A stretch of 64,000 nucleotides of DNA, taken from Eumeta japonica (taxonomy: Eukaryota; Arthropoda; Insecta; Lepidoptera; Psychidae). Positions 12,290 to 24,761 of the stretch are shown here, one piece after another (position 1 is the first letter of the stretch; each line of letters opens with the position of its first letter). Position numbers and translations under genes: made by a program. The stretch spans positions 1 through 64,000 of the forward strand of contig BGZK01001478.1 in NCBI GenBank assembly GCA_005406025.1, given 5' to 3'. A model generated the notes under the pieces. That model worked only from the letters and a program-made list of their open reading frames with translations. It was not told the DNA's origin and searched no databases.

Positions 12290-13649
12290 CTGTGGTGGTA
12301 CAGAATAATATTAACATAATAAACATATCAATGTGGAAAACTTGAATTTGTTCGATTGAGAAAACCAAGAAAAAACCTAAAATGAGCTGTGTAAATATAT
12401 CATCAAATTCACTTTATATATGTAGTGCGCTATCTTTAAAATAAATTTAAATAATTTTGGTTGCAAAGTTAATATCTAGCTATTACGACATATTAATTCT
12501 AAAGGATGCCCATATCAAAAGCCCCGTTATATGATAAAAAAATGCAAATTAGTTTAGGTGATTTAACTTTAACAAAATGACAATTTGATTCATTTTATGG
12601 TTAGAAACAGCTAGCGCTATTAGAATTACTTCATGTACAACAATGGAAGTACTCAATCACCATCTTTATCTTACAAGCAGCATGTGGGTGAAATTTTTTT
12701 AATTCAATAGCTCAATATATTCAGTCCTTTTTTAGTTTCTTTTAAACGAGAAGTTGTATAAAACTGTATCAATCCTGATATTCATTGTTTTATGTAAAAA
12801 ACAAAATTATTTTTTTTTAACAAGCATATATAATTTAGAAAAGGCTTATTAAACACACAAAAAACTGTGATTAATATTCTTAACCAATTATTAAATTGTA
12901 AACATTTATTATTATTCTCCATGCATACAAAGACTAATAATATTTTAAGTGCACTAAAAGTACTGAATCAAGGTGCATACATTATAACTGAAAATATGAA
13001 TATGTATAAAAAAGATGAAATTTAAATAAGAATAAAAAGAAAATTGATAAAAATTAAAAAAAAAAAAAACAACATTGACAAAATTGATTTCTATACTGCA
13101 TGGGACTAAATAGTTCATTTGAATTTTAAAAATCAGTGAAAAGTATGTAAATTATTGTACTGAATCACTGGTAATATGAAATAGACTTACTGACAATTAC
13201 AAGAAATATCTGAGCCTTTAATGGAGACATTATGGTATAATTTAACAACTTTGGAGAGACAAAGACATCATGGCTTATTTTGATGATTTTATAATTTAAT
13301 ACTTTCTCCTAAGTTGAAATCCTTGCATTAGACAGTAAGTCACCAAAATTGAAGTAGCCAATTATGTGTTGGACATGTTCATGTAAATGTTCAAAAGTCT
13401 AAAATTTTGGTAAATATCGACTTTTTATGATCTATATTTGGCCATGGCCCTGCCTGTCTGTCTCAGTTTTGCATTCGATCTCAAAATAATTCTCCTTCTG
13501 ATTTCTATCTGTTTCACTTTTCATTAAGACCTTCAACCCAATTTTTATTCTGATCCTGTTTCTGCAATAAACTCAGAATCCAGCCACGCTGTACATTCCG
13601 AACTATGTCTGGTTTTAACTTATACATGGGTCAATCTGAAATTCTTTAG

Positions 13650-14620
13650 AAAATCAGAATCTACCAAACTCACAAGTTATTTTTGCTTTTCAGTGTCCAT
13701 TGAGATCAATATATCGCTGTATTTTATAGAACCACTGAGAGAAACACTTTACCCACTCACAGTCACTTTAACAGCATATGCAGTTACTGCCTCCGTAAAC
13801 CTCATTTCTCGAATTATTTTAGAACATAAATAATAATCGCAAGGTCAGGGATTAAGGTGGGTGAAGCGGTATTTATATATCTAATGTCTCAATATTGTTA
13901 AGTTGTTTGTCTAGTGGTATATGGAACCAGAATTTTAGACCTTTTTCTTGAACTCTTTTTAAAACAAGAGACAAACAATAAACCACTACTGTTTTTTCAT
14001 CTTCTATAACAACTGTTGCACAATGATTGTCATTCTGAAGAAAGAGGCCATGATTTTTTTTCTGATTCTTTGACCTCGTTTTACTTTAGAAGGCAACTAA
14101 CTTCTTGAAAGGAAACACCCAATGAGCAGATTGTCTTTTAGTTTAGGGATCATAGCAGTGAATCTCATATTTTTTCACCAGTAACCATGTAGTATAAAGA
14201 ATTTGAGTCATCATCGACAAATCTTTGCGTCATTTCAGAGCACCAATTAACACGACGGAGTTTTTGAACTACGGTCAAATTATAAGATCTCCACCAAGTA
14301 CAAAGCTTTCTTACCGCTAAATGTTCATAAAGGATTTTGTAGACTTGATTCATATCGATGCCTAAGTTTGTTCAAATCTACTGGTTGGTCACTCTTTTGT
14401 CAGTCTTTATCATGAGCCACACAGCACTAATGTTGTCTTCGGTCATCGACTTGGACATTTGTCACGCATCGTTAATCAGATTAGTGCGACCATGTTTGAA
14501 TTCATTAAACCAAGTAATAAATAATGGCAAAGGATGGACCACCATGAAAGGTCAACCAAAGTCTGGCATTGCATGAAAACTTTATTAAATTCATGTTGAC
14601 ATTAGACAAACATTTTACAA
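13650..14620 (-). pseudogene. Mariner transposase relic
   Basis: On the minus strand the residues follow a mariner-family transposase in order: ITWFNEFKHGRTNLINDA, SMTEDNISAVWLMIKTDKRV, NQVYKILYEHLAVRKLCT, TVVQKLRRVNWCSEMTQRF, and MVTGEKI (compare the IVTGDESWI catalytic region). A weaker C-terminal match follows (NPDLAIIIYVLK-like, then SQWTLKSKN near 13690). Stops and frameshifts interrupt it throughout, so it cannot be active. It lies in the 5.3-kb intron between E1 and E2, on the same strand as the host gene. Terminal inverted repeats could not be placed. Confidence 0.85.
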
Positions 14621-14649
14621 ATTGGTGGCAATTTGTAAAAACCAATGAC

Positions 14650-16090
14650 AGATAAAAGCAATAAACATAATAATGTTAGCAAAGAGTTTCATTTTTTAAA
14701 TTAAAATACATTTTTTATTTTACAGTTTCTAAGTAGCCAGTTCTAAAAATTTTAAGTGTCACCTATGTATCCTATTTCAGGACAGATTTAAGATAAAATC
14801 CTATTTCATTTAAAGCTATACAAAAATCTGTTTTTTCATTACAATATGTTCAATCATTTGAGCATAAGAGAGAATTAAACATACTAACTTATACATTTAA
14901 ACATTTATAATATTAGCAGGATATTCTATCACAAAAGAGTTATTGTGTCAGGTGTTATTTATCCCACTGTTGAGACATACTCTTCCATAATCTTTTTGTA
15001 CCAGATTGAAGGACTCGGGGCTTAAAGTCTGACCTAATGCAATGATAATATTCAAGATTAACAGCTTAGTGTGCTTTCTGAGGCACGAAGCTTGTGGTTT
15101 ATTTTAACTGGAATTAAAAACTCATCAGTAGATTCGGCCACAATTAAGATTGAATCTGGTAATTTCTAGTTTAGTAGTAGTAAGTTGCTCTTAGCCATTG
15201 ACTTGCCACCACTTTCAAAGCCAAAATGTATAAAATAATTCAGTAAATATACTCTTGAAAACTATTGTTATTGAGATTGTTACAAACAATTATTATAATA
15301 ATGATTGTTAAACATTCAATAGTAACCTGAAATAGTTATTCTAGGTCTCTTCATAAGATTCTCCTGATTTAAGATTGAAATATGTTAAGTTTCTGAAAAT
15401 AAGGTATATCTAGGTTAGTTAGGTTAACGACACAAAATATGTTAAATTGTTATAATATATGAAAAAATAGCCACAAGATCCTATAAATGGCATATATATG
15501 ACAAAATAGAGCTTCAACAAGCCTCGTCTACTTCATTCTGCCATAAAAATTTGTATGACTGTTTGTTGACTATTGGAATGCTTAATATGTTAAGGCCAGT
15601 AGTCTTTCGTTAATAAGGATTTTTCATTTTTAGTTTTACTTAAGATAGTATGAATAAATACATAACTATACGATATAAATATTACAAAATATTGTTAATT
15701 AGACATGAATTTGTAAAAAAAGTTATTTATTTAAAAAAAAAATTTTTTAGCAGTTATTTTGTTCATAAAATAATTCTCAAATTAGAAAAAAATAAGTAAT
15801 AAATATAATGAAAGTAAAAATTCTCAGAAGTACTGGAAGTTCAAATGGCAAAGGGTAGGTAATATTTCTCATGAAACCGATAATCACTGAGGAATCGTTC
15901 AGTTTGTATTCAGCACTCGAGAACTTATCTACGTTTTCGGGTACTGAATATGAACTGGATGTCACACAGCGAAATGGTGTCCTACTACAGAGACCAATTA
16001 AAAACATAGTATAGATTACAAACCACCACCTGTTAAATGTGACGGTTTGTAAGTCAAGAAAATATAAGAGAAACAATTATGTCCAGTGAC
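14650..16090. other. Intron sequence without recognisable genes
   Basis: AT-rich sequence in the E1-E2 intron. A 99-residue minus-strand ORF at 15777-16076 has hydrophobic ends but no recognised relatives, and it abuts repeat family D, so it is not called as a gene. Confidence 0.5.
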
Positions 16091-16094
16091 TAAA

Positions 16095-16290
16095 ACGAAC
16101 ATGTAAAATCACAAAAAGTTATCGGCTACTTTCGATCGTCTTGGTGATCAGTTAATGTTAAAATGAGTATCAGGGTATAATATTGAGATAAGAATGATAT
16201 CGTCAATCAATCATTTTACAATTATCTACTGTTACAAAATCTCAAAGAAAAAATGACTGATTTACTCAAAAGCCAGGTGAGGCTTTGATG
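16095..16290 (+). repeat. Dispersed repeat family D, copy 2
   Basis: Same-orientation copy of the 10305-10500 segment, with the shared phrases GATCAGTTAATGTTA, ATCATTTTACAATTATCTA and CAAAAGCCAGGTGAG. The match begins and ends sharply on both sides. Confidence 0.65.
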
Positions 16291-17602
16291 AAGCACCAGG
16301 TTAAACATTTAGAGACAAAAATATTACATTAGTTATTTTATCTTTGACTAGTTTAATACAGCAAATTGTTATATCAAAATAAAATTTCTAATATCCAATC
16401 TAGTTATCTAGCATTCCAATAGATAAATGTTCTTAAAATATTAGATTGTTAAAGATAACTAAACGGTTTATGAGTTAGTTAAATAGTAGCTGTTAAACTT
16501 ATTTGATATTGTGAATATTTTTCTCGTCTTTAAACTGGGTTATATTTTATGAAATTACAACAATAAGATAATTTAAATTGTAATTATTTGTCAATCATTA
16601 TTTTATTTACAAAAAAAAAAGAGAAACTCCTAAGAATTAAGTAAATAATTAAAATGAAACAACTCGATCCTATTCTAAATTTTCTAGTGTTTTTGTAACT
16701 TTAAATAGTATTGCCATAATAGTGGTGTATCATACTAATAATGTTAAAGAAAGAGGGTGCATTGGTGTAATTGAAACTACTTAATATTATATTTTTTAAG
16801 ATGATATATATTCTCTTGTCACTTTATATGGAGATAAAGGTATTAAAATTTATTTTTTAATAGATCCATAATTAATTATAATATTGTTTTAAAACAACAA
16901 ACAGTAAATTAAGAAACATTTTTATTAACTTTAGCAAATGACGGAATGGTTGAAGAGCATCACATATAGAGCACTAATATGGACTTGTGAGTTTGCCCTG
17001 AGGATAGAAGCAGATCTGCATTTGAAAATTTATACTAAAACATAAAGAGTATGCAGTAAATTACAAAATTATTTTTTTGACTGAATTTGATGATTTTGTA
17101 TAAATTCCTACTGCCATCTGCCAATTTTAGTAAAAATTGTGAAAGAATTTTTTTTTTATGTGTTTTTATAATTCTGTATCAAGCAAGACAGCCAAAAATG
17201 TCAAATGTAAAGTAACTTTAAATACATAAATTTTGTATTTTGGCAAAAAACATTGATTACGGAAACAACATAATAAAAATAAAAATAACCTGGGCTGAGC
17301 AGTGTGGATATGAATGAAAAAATTAGATGGTTATTTTAACTATATAATTCAGCTAAATAGTTGTATTTACCAACTAGAGTATATAAAACCACATATTAAT
17401 TTTATAACTGTTTTCAAAAGGCTGAGTTTTATTATTTTTTGCTTATGGTAACAATTTATCTCAATAAATTGTATTCTTTAGTCACAGTTGGCACATAATT
17501 TAGAACTCTAAAACAATTCTGCCCTTTTCAACAGTTATAAATTTACTGAATATCCCTAATAAGAGTGCCAAAGTGCTGTTACGAACTGTGAACATTTTCT
17601 AC

Positions 17603-17773
17603 TGAAGCCACAACACAAAACCGTGCCTGTTTCAACCATCCGACGACAGATCTAACTCCATCTGTGACTTCTCCTGGAACATCCACACTTGTGGACTCTA
17701 TGAGGCTGCTCCAGCGTGATCGGAGCGCCGCCTGCGCCGCGAACGACGCCATGCCGCGAAGCACTGAGACCAT
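17603..17773 (-). CDS. Candidate first coding exon (E1) of the nucleotidase gene
   Basis: A minus-strand ORF begins MVSVLRGMASFAAQAALRSR. Its codons are clearly more GC-rich at the third position than the flanking DNA. Ending it at the donor GCTTCA|GTAGAA gives 57 codons in phase 0, which matches the phase-0 entry of E2 at 12289; the joined protein would be 414 residues so far. The donor is weak. Read without splicing, the ORF stops after 64 residues, so an independent short gene is possible. I do not recognise the peptide itself. The N-terminus is Arg/Ala/Ser-rich and lacks acidic residues, reminiscent of a mitochondrial presequence, but this is only an impression. The intervening 5.3-kb intron carries the mariner relic. 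Confidence 0.45.
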
Positions 17774-18512
17774 CTCACAGATTCAACTAACTTGTTTATT
17801 TTATTGTTTTATTACAGAATTTTTAAACTTACTTTCTTAATCAATTATATTTCTCTTTTGAGTAAATGAGTATCATAAATCATTGAACATATAAGCGCAA
17901 TGTAACTGAGATAAATCTTAACAACTACAATGTGCAAATTGAGATTGGTTAAAAAACTTTTATATCAACAGATCAACAATTAACACTTTAAATATGTACA
18001 GTAAACTATGCAGGAAGCAAATTAAATTTTCTTCTTTGGTCACCAGCAAAACTATTATCAATGGAAGATAATAGATAATATATGAATTTCTATTACATGC
18101 ACTATATACATGTAAATATAACTTGTGCCCTTTCTCATATTTTAAAATCATAAATTAAATATATTATAAATATTCACTATAAACTTTAAACAATAATCAT
18201 CATATTAATTTTGGCACCACAGTTTGTCACTTGAGATTCTATATTTTCATTTATTACACTTATGTAATTATTTGACGCACTTGTGCGTATAATTCTATGC
18301 ATGTAAGGAATTAGGCAGGTCAAGGTATTCAATTTTCTATTTTAGCACATCTACATACATGGCAGTTAATATAGTTCTCATTGAAGACTGCTTCACAAAC
18401 TGTATAAATTCAATCAGTATATTATTTACGATTTCAGAAAGCAAATATTCCTTTACTCCGGTGCATATAAGTCGATATTATACAATAATTTGATTCTTTT
18501 TTTTTTACGTAC

Positions 18513-18700
18513 CTACCAGAGTGCTGATAAACTGTTTCGGTTATATGTTCGTCGCTGTAAAATGAACTTTATTTTATTTAATTCGGTCTTTTTATTGCCT
18601 ACACCTCTAAATTTGATATTCAATTAAGTTTTTATATGCAGCACAAATTTAACACACCCAAAAACGGAACAGCCGAACGCACCAAATTATTCTGTTCTGT
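18513..18700 (-). other. Candidate non-coding first exon (E0) of the nucleotidase gene
   Basis: On the minus strand a strong donor, GGTAG|GTACGTAA, closes a putative exon at 18513, about 740 bases upstream of the candidate start codon at 17773. A possible acceptor, AAGTTAG|TTGAATCTG, sits just before that ATG. The upstream border is a guess because no transcription start can be fixed by eye. The exon contains a moderately GC-rich stretch (GGTGCGTTCGGCTG) that stands out from its AT-rich surroundings. It is inferred from splice signals only. Confidence 0.3.
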
Positions 18701-18790
18701 CAATCAAATACTGTCAACTGTCAAATACAAAATATGACAGTTGTTGTCATAATGTTGTCTTTGTAAGTCAGACAAAGAAATGAAATATTG
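18700..18790 (-). promoter_or_regulatory. TGACAG/TGTCA-rich promoter-like stretch
   Basis: Read on the minus strand, this stretch has closely spaced TGACAG and CTGTCA hexamers, including TTGACAGTTGACAG, directly upstream of the candidate E0 exon. Such clusters are, as far as I recall, common near lepidopteran transcription starts. No TATA box or initiator can be assigned. Position relative to E0 is the only support for a promoter role. Confidence 0.25.
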
Positions 18791-19013
18791 AAAACATTAA
18801 ACTTACATGACCTAAGCTAACCTCTTACGTCTTTCTCCTTGCCTCTTAATCTGAGGTGTTGAAAACTTAATGAATAATTTGGTTTTTTCTTATAAAACCT
18901 CATGATATTAAAATATACTTCACACAATTGAAACGATAGTACAGAATGCACAGCTGTAAATAACAACTAACGTCTTTTTTTAAAAAATGGAAACAACAAA
19001 TACTATAAAAATT

Positions 19014-19345
19014 GATTGTCTGTGAAGTTGGTTAACAAACGATAATTTTACGAGATAACGTCATTAAAAATTGAATTACTTTAATGAATTGAATTGAATT
19101 ATTATCACTCAATTAACATTCTGTCGCTGTCGCTCTTCTACTTGGACGCATCGGCCGATGGAGTGGAAGAGAGAGAGAGAGATGCGTCACAAGCCAAACG
19201 TTTAGTCCGATCGTACCTCTCTATCGCTTGTTCCGCGCTCTCGCGTGCTCGCTCGGCTCAGGCGGAACGTAACAATGAATCATGATTTTCGTGTGTACAG
19301 CCGGCGTTCATCGATTTATAAGACGTTATCACGTCAAAAAGAAAA
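19014..19345 (+). mobile_element. Repeat family C (CACGTCA-ended element), copy 1
   Basis: The left part reads AAGTTGGTTAACAAACGATA then TTTTACGAGATAACGTCA. The middle has the phrases GGAGTGGAAGAGAGAG, TTGTTCCGCGCTCTCGCG and GCTCAGGCGGAACG. The right end is GACGTTATCACGTCAAAAAG. The outer ends are inverted relatives (TTTTACG.GATAAC against TTTTGACGTGATAAC). No transposase is visible. The 39285 copy is closely similar and the 22560 and 58955 copies are more divergent. Confidence 0.65.
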
Positions 19346-19374
19346 TAAACACATTCAATTGTTCTGATAATCAA

Positions 19375-19605
19375 AAACAGGCAAAACAAATGAAGCGAAT
19401 GCACGTGGTGAAAGGGATGGCAAGGGGCTACTTCAAACATCTTGTACAGACGAATTGGTGGCATACAAAAGTCTAAGCATCCAAAATCGAAACGAGCTTA
19501 TATAAAACGATTAATGAATGTCAATGAAATAAGAAAGGTATGCAGAGATCGTAGTATATGGAATTTTGTTTCAGTGCCTATCATTCAGAGGAAGTGGTGT
19601 AACTT
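19375..19605 (+). mobile_element. Repeat family A (LINE 3' end), copy 3, degenerate
   Basis: Translation of the stretch gives RLMNVNEIRKVCRDRSIWNF then a frame-shifted SVPII, matching the EARKVCKDR...KSVVSAYP pattern of the other copies. It lies directly downstream of repeat C. Confidence 0.55.
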
Positions 19606-19969
19606 CATAAATAAATTAAACAATATATAAATTTAGCATATAATGCATTATGTGTCATGGTGCGTCCCGTTAGCAAGTATTTTGTTTCGTTGATATTTTG
19701 AGGCTGTTTGTTTAACCTGACCCTTCTGTATTTTTATTTATTCGCTTTAAGTTGTAGCTATAATTACTTTTAAATTTACAGTTAAAAAATAAAATTTCTC
19801 TATAAAATTTACACACCGTAAAATATATTTGTGGGTATTGTATTACCGCCTTGTGCATTGGTAACGTTTGAAATATTATACAAAGATAATTTGATGACAT
19901 GTGTAAATCAACAATATAAAAAAAACCAAGATTGTACAAGAACTTGAACATTTAAAAATTTCTACCATT

Positions 19970-22550
19970 TCGTGTTGGTAGTGAAATTTGAATTCATTGA
20001 TCATTGAAACGTTTGTCGTGTCTATTTACTTAAGCAAGTATCTAGTCTAAGGGTCAATTTTTCAATGAACAAATAAGGAGTCAGATAGTTATACCACGAA
20101 TAAATTTATTTATTTTAATAGTGTAAATGACTTTTTAATTCGTCGAATAATTCGCAAATAGTTATTCGATGTTTATCCGACGAAATTTCACGCACAAAAG
20201 TGAAGAGCGAGAAAGACTTTAACTTAGAGTAAGCCGTGTAAACTGCGACATGCATGGCATAGGTTAGTTTTGGACAGTGTCAGTCTCCCCTAAGGAATAA
20301 TAGTGTTCTGTGGTGTCGGTGATATAACATTCTTGTGTTTTGTATACTTTATTGTTTTTTCAATACGGTTTCGTTCTATTTTATTGTTTTATAAAAATTA
20401 TCTAAAGAAGTCGAATTTCAATTTACATTAAATTATATGTTTTAAAAGTAATTTGTTTATTATTATTATTTTTTAAATTTTTTAAAATTATTTTATTTCA
20501 ATTTTAATTATATAATCGTAATTATTTAATTATATACGTACGTAATATGATCACATGTTACCTTAGCAGTATGTACATAATATAATATTAATTTTTCCAT
20601 AATCGATGAAATTAGTCTAATATTTTCGATACTTATTGATTCCAAGAACATTAAATAAAAGCCTTTAAAAAAAACTGCTCTAAAAAAAAAAATGCAATAA
20701 TTTGTTGTTTTCGAAGTCAGTATCAGTCAAAAATATGCCAGACATGGTGTTATATCAATTTTTATAATTTGACTTGATGTTTTTGTTTGTACTCAATATT
20801 TTGTTTACATACTAATTTATTAAATATTATTTTTTCTTGTTAACTTTTGTACTTTTCGGTTTTCATATTATATATTTTTAATTTGCTTGCTTTAGCTGGC
20901 ACCGACTAACTATTTAATTATCTTAAGTTTGCGTAGGAAAGCAAATTTTATAATTCGACTAAATTTTACGGTAACATTTACTTGTAACATAAATAAATAA
21001 TATCTTGACAATTTTCAATTTTCTCGAAAATTGTTACATTAACAATTTTCAAAAGTCTCGCACACATGTATGTATAGAACTGAGTGTGTCGAATCATCTA
21101 ATATCTCCTAAAGAACTCCACGTCACCTTACAGAGCAAAATGGTCAGGTCTCTGTTGCACCACACGTTCTTTTCGTACAAGCGGATTTAAATAACACTGT
21201 ATTGAATGTTCGGCTTCAATCAGTGGCTTCAATAAGCAAATTTTCATGTAATTAAAAAAAAACATGTTTGAGGTTATTGAGGAGGATTGACTAATCTTAA
21301 GAATAGCGTTCTGTCTGGCTAGATAACTTTATTTCTCAGATAGCAAATTTATTCCAGGAATAACCGTTATCTTACTGTTGCAAAATGAAAAATGCAAAAT
21401 GCTCTTATTCGACGAATAAATGCTGTTTGACACTTATTTGACGTTAATCTGTCTAATGAAAAATCGGCCCTAACTTTTTTATGTATTCGCTTGAGTATGC
21501 GAAAGACTCAGGTTAAGTCTAGGGTTGACAACAGTACACTTTGCGCTAGATAACTTTAAACAAGTGAAGTTGACTCACGCAGCCGATAGCGCATGTACAA
21601 TCGAGCGCAAAGTACATAGTTTAAACAAAAAGTTTTCAACCCATTTCTAACTTTGTATGTTAGTCATTCGAAATATATGTTTACAACCAAACAGGTAATA
21701 ATTAATAAAACTAATGATACTTGTTTTCTATTCAAATAACATTAAAATATTTACACAATCAAAATATGAATGTCAGCTTTTTTTCAAATGTTCTATACGT
21801 TTACAACTAAATGAAAATAGATAAAGCTAATAGTAATCGTTTTGTGTATAAATGAAAGTAAAATATATATGATATAGTGTTTACAACTAAATTATAATTA
21901 ACAAAGCTTTATGATACTTGTTTTTTATCCAAATAGAATTAAATTATTCTATTTGGTTATGAAACGAGTGCCATTGTTTGCCATTATAGACTATTGGCAT
22001 TATGTATGCGCGATGTATTCGTCTGAGGGGGCATGTTGCGAACTACGCTGCCAACCATAAAATAAAACGGCAAAATAATTCCCTCATAAAAAAAAAACTA
22101 GTGAAAAGCTAGATAATTACTTAAATTTTATGTATATTAATATGATAATGTGAGGAAAGGTTATTTATTAATAAAATCATTTATTGATTTTAAAATATAT
22201 TTTATTCTTAGCTACAGCTCTTGAATATGTACATTAGAATTTTGTGTATGTACATTATTAGTATTATTAAAAGTAATAATTGGTTTATGGTAGCTATAAT
22301 AAGCAACAAAATTTTGTACATAAATACGTAAGAGACAGAGAGAAAGATGCTTGCTGGTTAGATTTTTGTAATAATCATAAACACTATATATATACGCGCG
22401 TTCATAGATCCGTTGCGTGTTTTTGTTTTGAAAGTAAATTTAAAGATTTAATTCTGTAATGTTCCAAGGATCATCTTCTGACTGTTTCATGATATTTTTT
22501 AATCACTTTCAAAAACGGTGATAGTTTTAGGTTATGTGCTCACTGTCAAC
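19970..22550. other. Intergenic AT-rich sequence, nothing recognised
   Basis: Both strands were read. ORFs are short and without coding character. Scattered low-complexity A/T runs occur, with no recognised element. Confidence 0.5.
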
Positions 22551-22559
22551 AGTATAGGT

Positions 22560-22765
22560 CTATCGCACACTAAACACTGAGTAGAGAGTGGGGGAAGCGT
22601 CTGTCAGAAATACGGCTAGCGCTGTGGGTTAGAGTGAGAGAGGAGAAGTCTGCCTACCGCTGCCGTACGCGTGAGAGAAAGGGAAGCCAGATAGACAGGC
22701 GCCGTAACGCGTTACGTTACGAAGCGGTTTACCCTCCCATAAAAAGTTATCATTTCAAAATATAT
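22560..22765 (+). mobile_element. Repeat family C-like fragment, copy 2
   Basis: A GC-rich patch with GAGAGAGGAGAAG-type runs and GTAACGCGTTACGTTACGAA ends in AAAAAGTTATCATTTCAAAA. This parallels the AAGAAGTTATCACGTCAAAA end of the 39285 copy. The middle is only loosely similar, so assignment to the family is tentative. Confidence 0.4.
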
Positions 22766-23429
22766 CCCAGAATACAATTCCTTACAAGTATATTAATTGA
22801 TTATACACAATAAAATAATCTCGTTTTACTATTAATGTGATAATGAAATATGAATAATTAAATTATACCAATAGGTTAGTATAGTATAGAAAATAGTCTA
22901 TTAAGGTATCATCTCAATGCTTGTGTATGTGAAGTATTCATTTATATTTGATAGTGTATTTTGTACGCTTTAGTACGGTATCAAATGACTTACATTAACA
23001 CGAACAAAATCAATGAAAGCTTATGAGTGACACTTCCCTTTCAAGTAGAAATGCTAATCGGGAGCAAAAGTAACTCATCTCAGTTTTTTTTTACATAAAA
23101 CTCAACTCCCAATAATGGAAATTTAAAACCACAGATTATTTATTATCCGGTAAGAGAATTCGAAGACGTATATTGGTTTTACACCTGTATCTTTACGTAA
23201 AGCCCTCTTCCCTTTGACATCCACGAGCATCGAGTGGTCATGTTGAAACTTAACGCGCCTGTGTCGTTACTCATGTTTTTCCGGCATAGTCCATAAAACA
23301 TTCCTGAAACACTTTTAGTTCGCTGTTACCCTACGTAAGGTGATCGCTGAGACTGTCCAGTTATACATTCATCGCAATTACCTTCGTATTTTCCGCTTCA
23401 TATTTGCCAGTTTCTGGACTATTTAAGAA

Positions 23430-23875
23430 CACCTATCGATAAGCGACTGCTATTCTGGTTTTGGTAATGGCAGCTCAGTCATTGTTCTTCTTGCTTTATT
23501 GACCCGTTTTTAGGTGTAGGCAGTTGAAAGCGAGGAGTACGTACGCTTAGAGTGTTAGTTGTGCTTCAGTACTTCTAAATTTATAACTTTGGATGGATCG
23601 AAGGCCTTTGGCAGGGTTCGGAACAAAGCGCTTCTATTAAGGCTTAGCTCTAATAGGCTTTCCGAGAAACTGTTCCGTTGTGTTGGCAATTTTCGCACGG
23701 AAAGGACTATCAAGGTCGCGTTTAAAGGTTTCACGCTTTGATCCCGAACCAGTGAATACTCATGACCGTCAAGGCTTTCTTATCTACCATCAAGTACATC
23801 GTTCATTTTGTATATCAATTTCTAAGACGTTCAAAAGTTCACAAAAGGTCCACACAATTTAGGCTTCCTGAAAAT
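23430..23875 (+). pseudogene. Jockey-like LINE reverse transcriptase relic
   Basis: Three consecutive blocks follow non-LTR reverse transcriptase order. First, CYSGFGNGSSVIVLLALLT near 23444-23505 (compare QYGFRHGRSTGDLLVYLT). Second, TLDGSKAFGRVRNKALLLRL then SEKLFRCVGNFRTERTIKVA at 23580-23730 (compare LDISKAFDRVWHKALL...). Third, LSTIKYIVHFVYQF after 23770 (compare LSPTLFLLHINDLL). The usual D of SKAFDRV is G here, and frameshifts separate the blocks, so it is inactive. No complete ORF or 3' tail is present. Confidence 0.75.
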
Positions 23876-23939
23876 TAAACTGATTCATCCTAGTGAATTT
23901 CGAGAAATCAAAAAAATAAAATTACCAGATACATGTTTT

Positions 23940-24310
23940 TTAGTGTCTTTTAGGTTAATATACCGATCGTTACTAAAATTTAATCTGTTCTTTTCCAAAA
24001 ACAATTGCATCGATTACCATAAGTTATATAAAAGTCGGTTGATTTGTTTATTAGATATCGTTGGATTTTTTTTATTATATAAACTACTATACTACAATAA
24101 AACTAGACTACCGATAAATTTTGAAATATAGGCAGCTATTCAATTTAAAAACAATGTCGGTTGTTACAAACTGTATCAAAATCGGTTCGTTCGTTGGAGA
24201 GACATTGTTAAAGATAAATTCATATAAAAAGGGTTTTTTCAATACTGCTTGTAAAATCATTATAGGATTGATGTTTAATGCTCAAACATCCTTTTTTGTT
24301 TAAAAAACTG
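23940..24310 (+). repeat. Repeat family E, partial copy
   Basis: It shares phrases with the larger blocks at 29655 and 41480: ACCGATCGTTACTAAAATTTAATCTGTTC (compare CCAATTGATATCAAAATTTA), ATCAAAATCGGTTCGTTCG, and GGATTGATGTTTAATGCTCA (compare GGATTGATGTTTGCTTACTC). Confidence 0.45.
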
Positions 24311-24761
24311 CGTCGAATTCCGAAACGTGGATCGAAATCGAAAAAGGTGTTCGGAAGATATTATAGGTGAAATACATTTTAAGTATTAACTTATATTTTT
24401 GAACTTGAAGAGCTTCAAATGTATTATAACTCTATTTTTGAGTTCGGAGAACTAGACTCCAAAGATTTATCAGAGAACTCCTCAAAACAAAATAGGACAT
24501 GTATAGTGATTGAGCTTTATGACAACTCCAAACGAGTAGATACCTAACTATAATCAAGAATGAGCTAGACTGTACTGGACTTAGACTAGAAAAGTATAAT
24601 GGAATCACTTAACAACAAATAACCCGAATGTGTAGATTAAATTGAATTTGATATCATGTCAATTGTAATAGTTTACTATACAATTAGGCGGCATATTAAA
24701 ATGGAACTCTTTAGTAAATTGATTTACTGTGCGTGAATTTTATAATTTCCATATGTAACTA

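Noticed and set aside
15777..16076. Minus-strand ORF of 99 residues with hydrophobic ends, like a small secreted or GPI-anchored protein
   Set aside because: It lies inside an intron next to repeat family D and has no known motif. AT-rich DNA readily gives hydrophobic Phe/Ile-rich frames.
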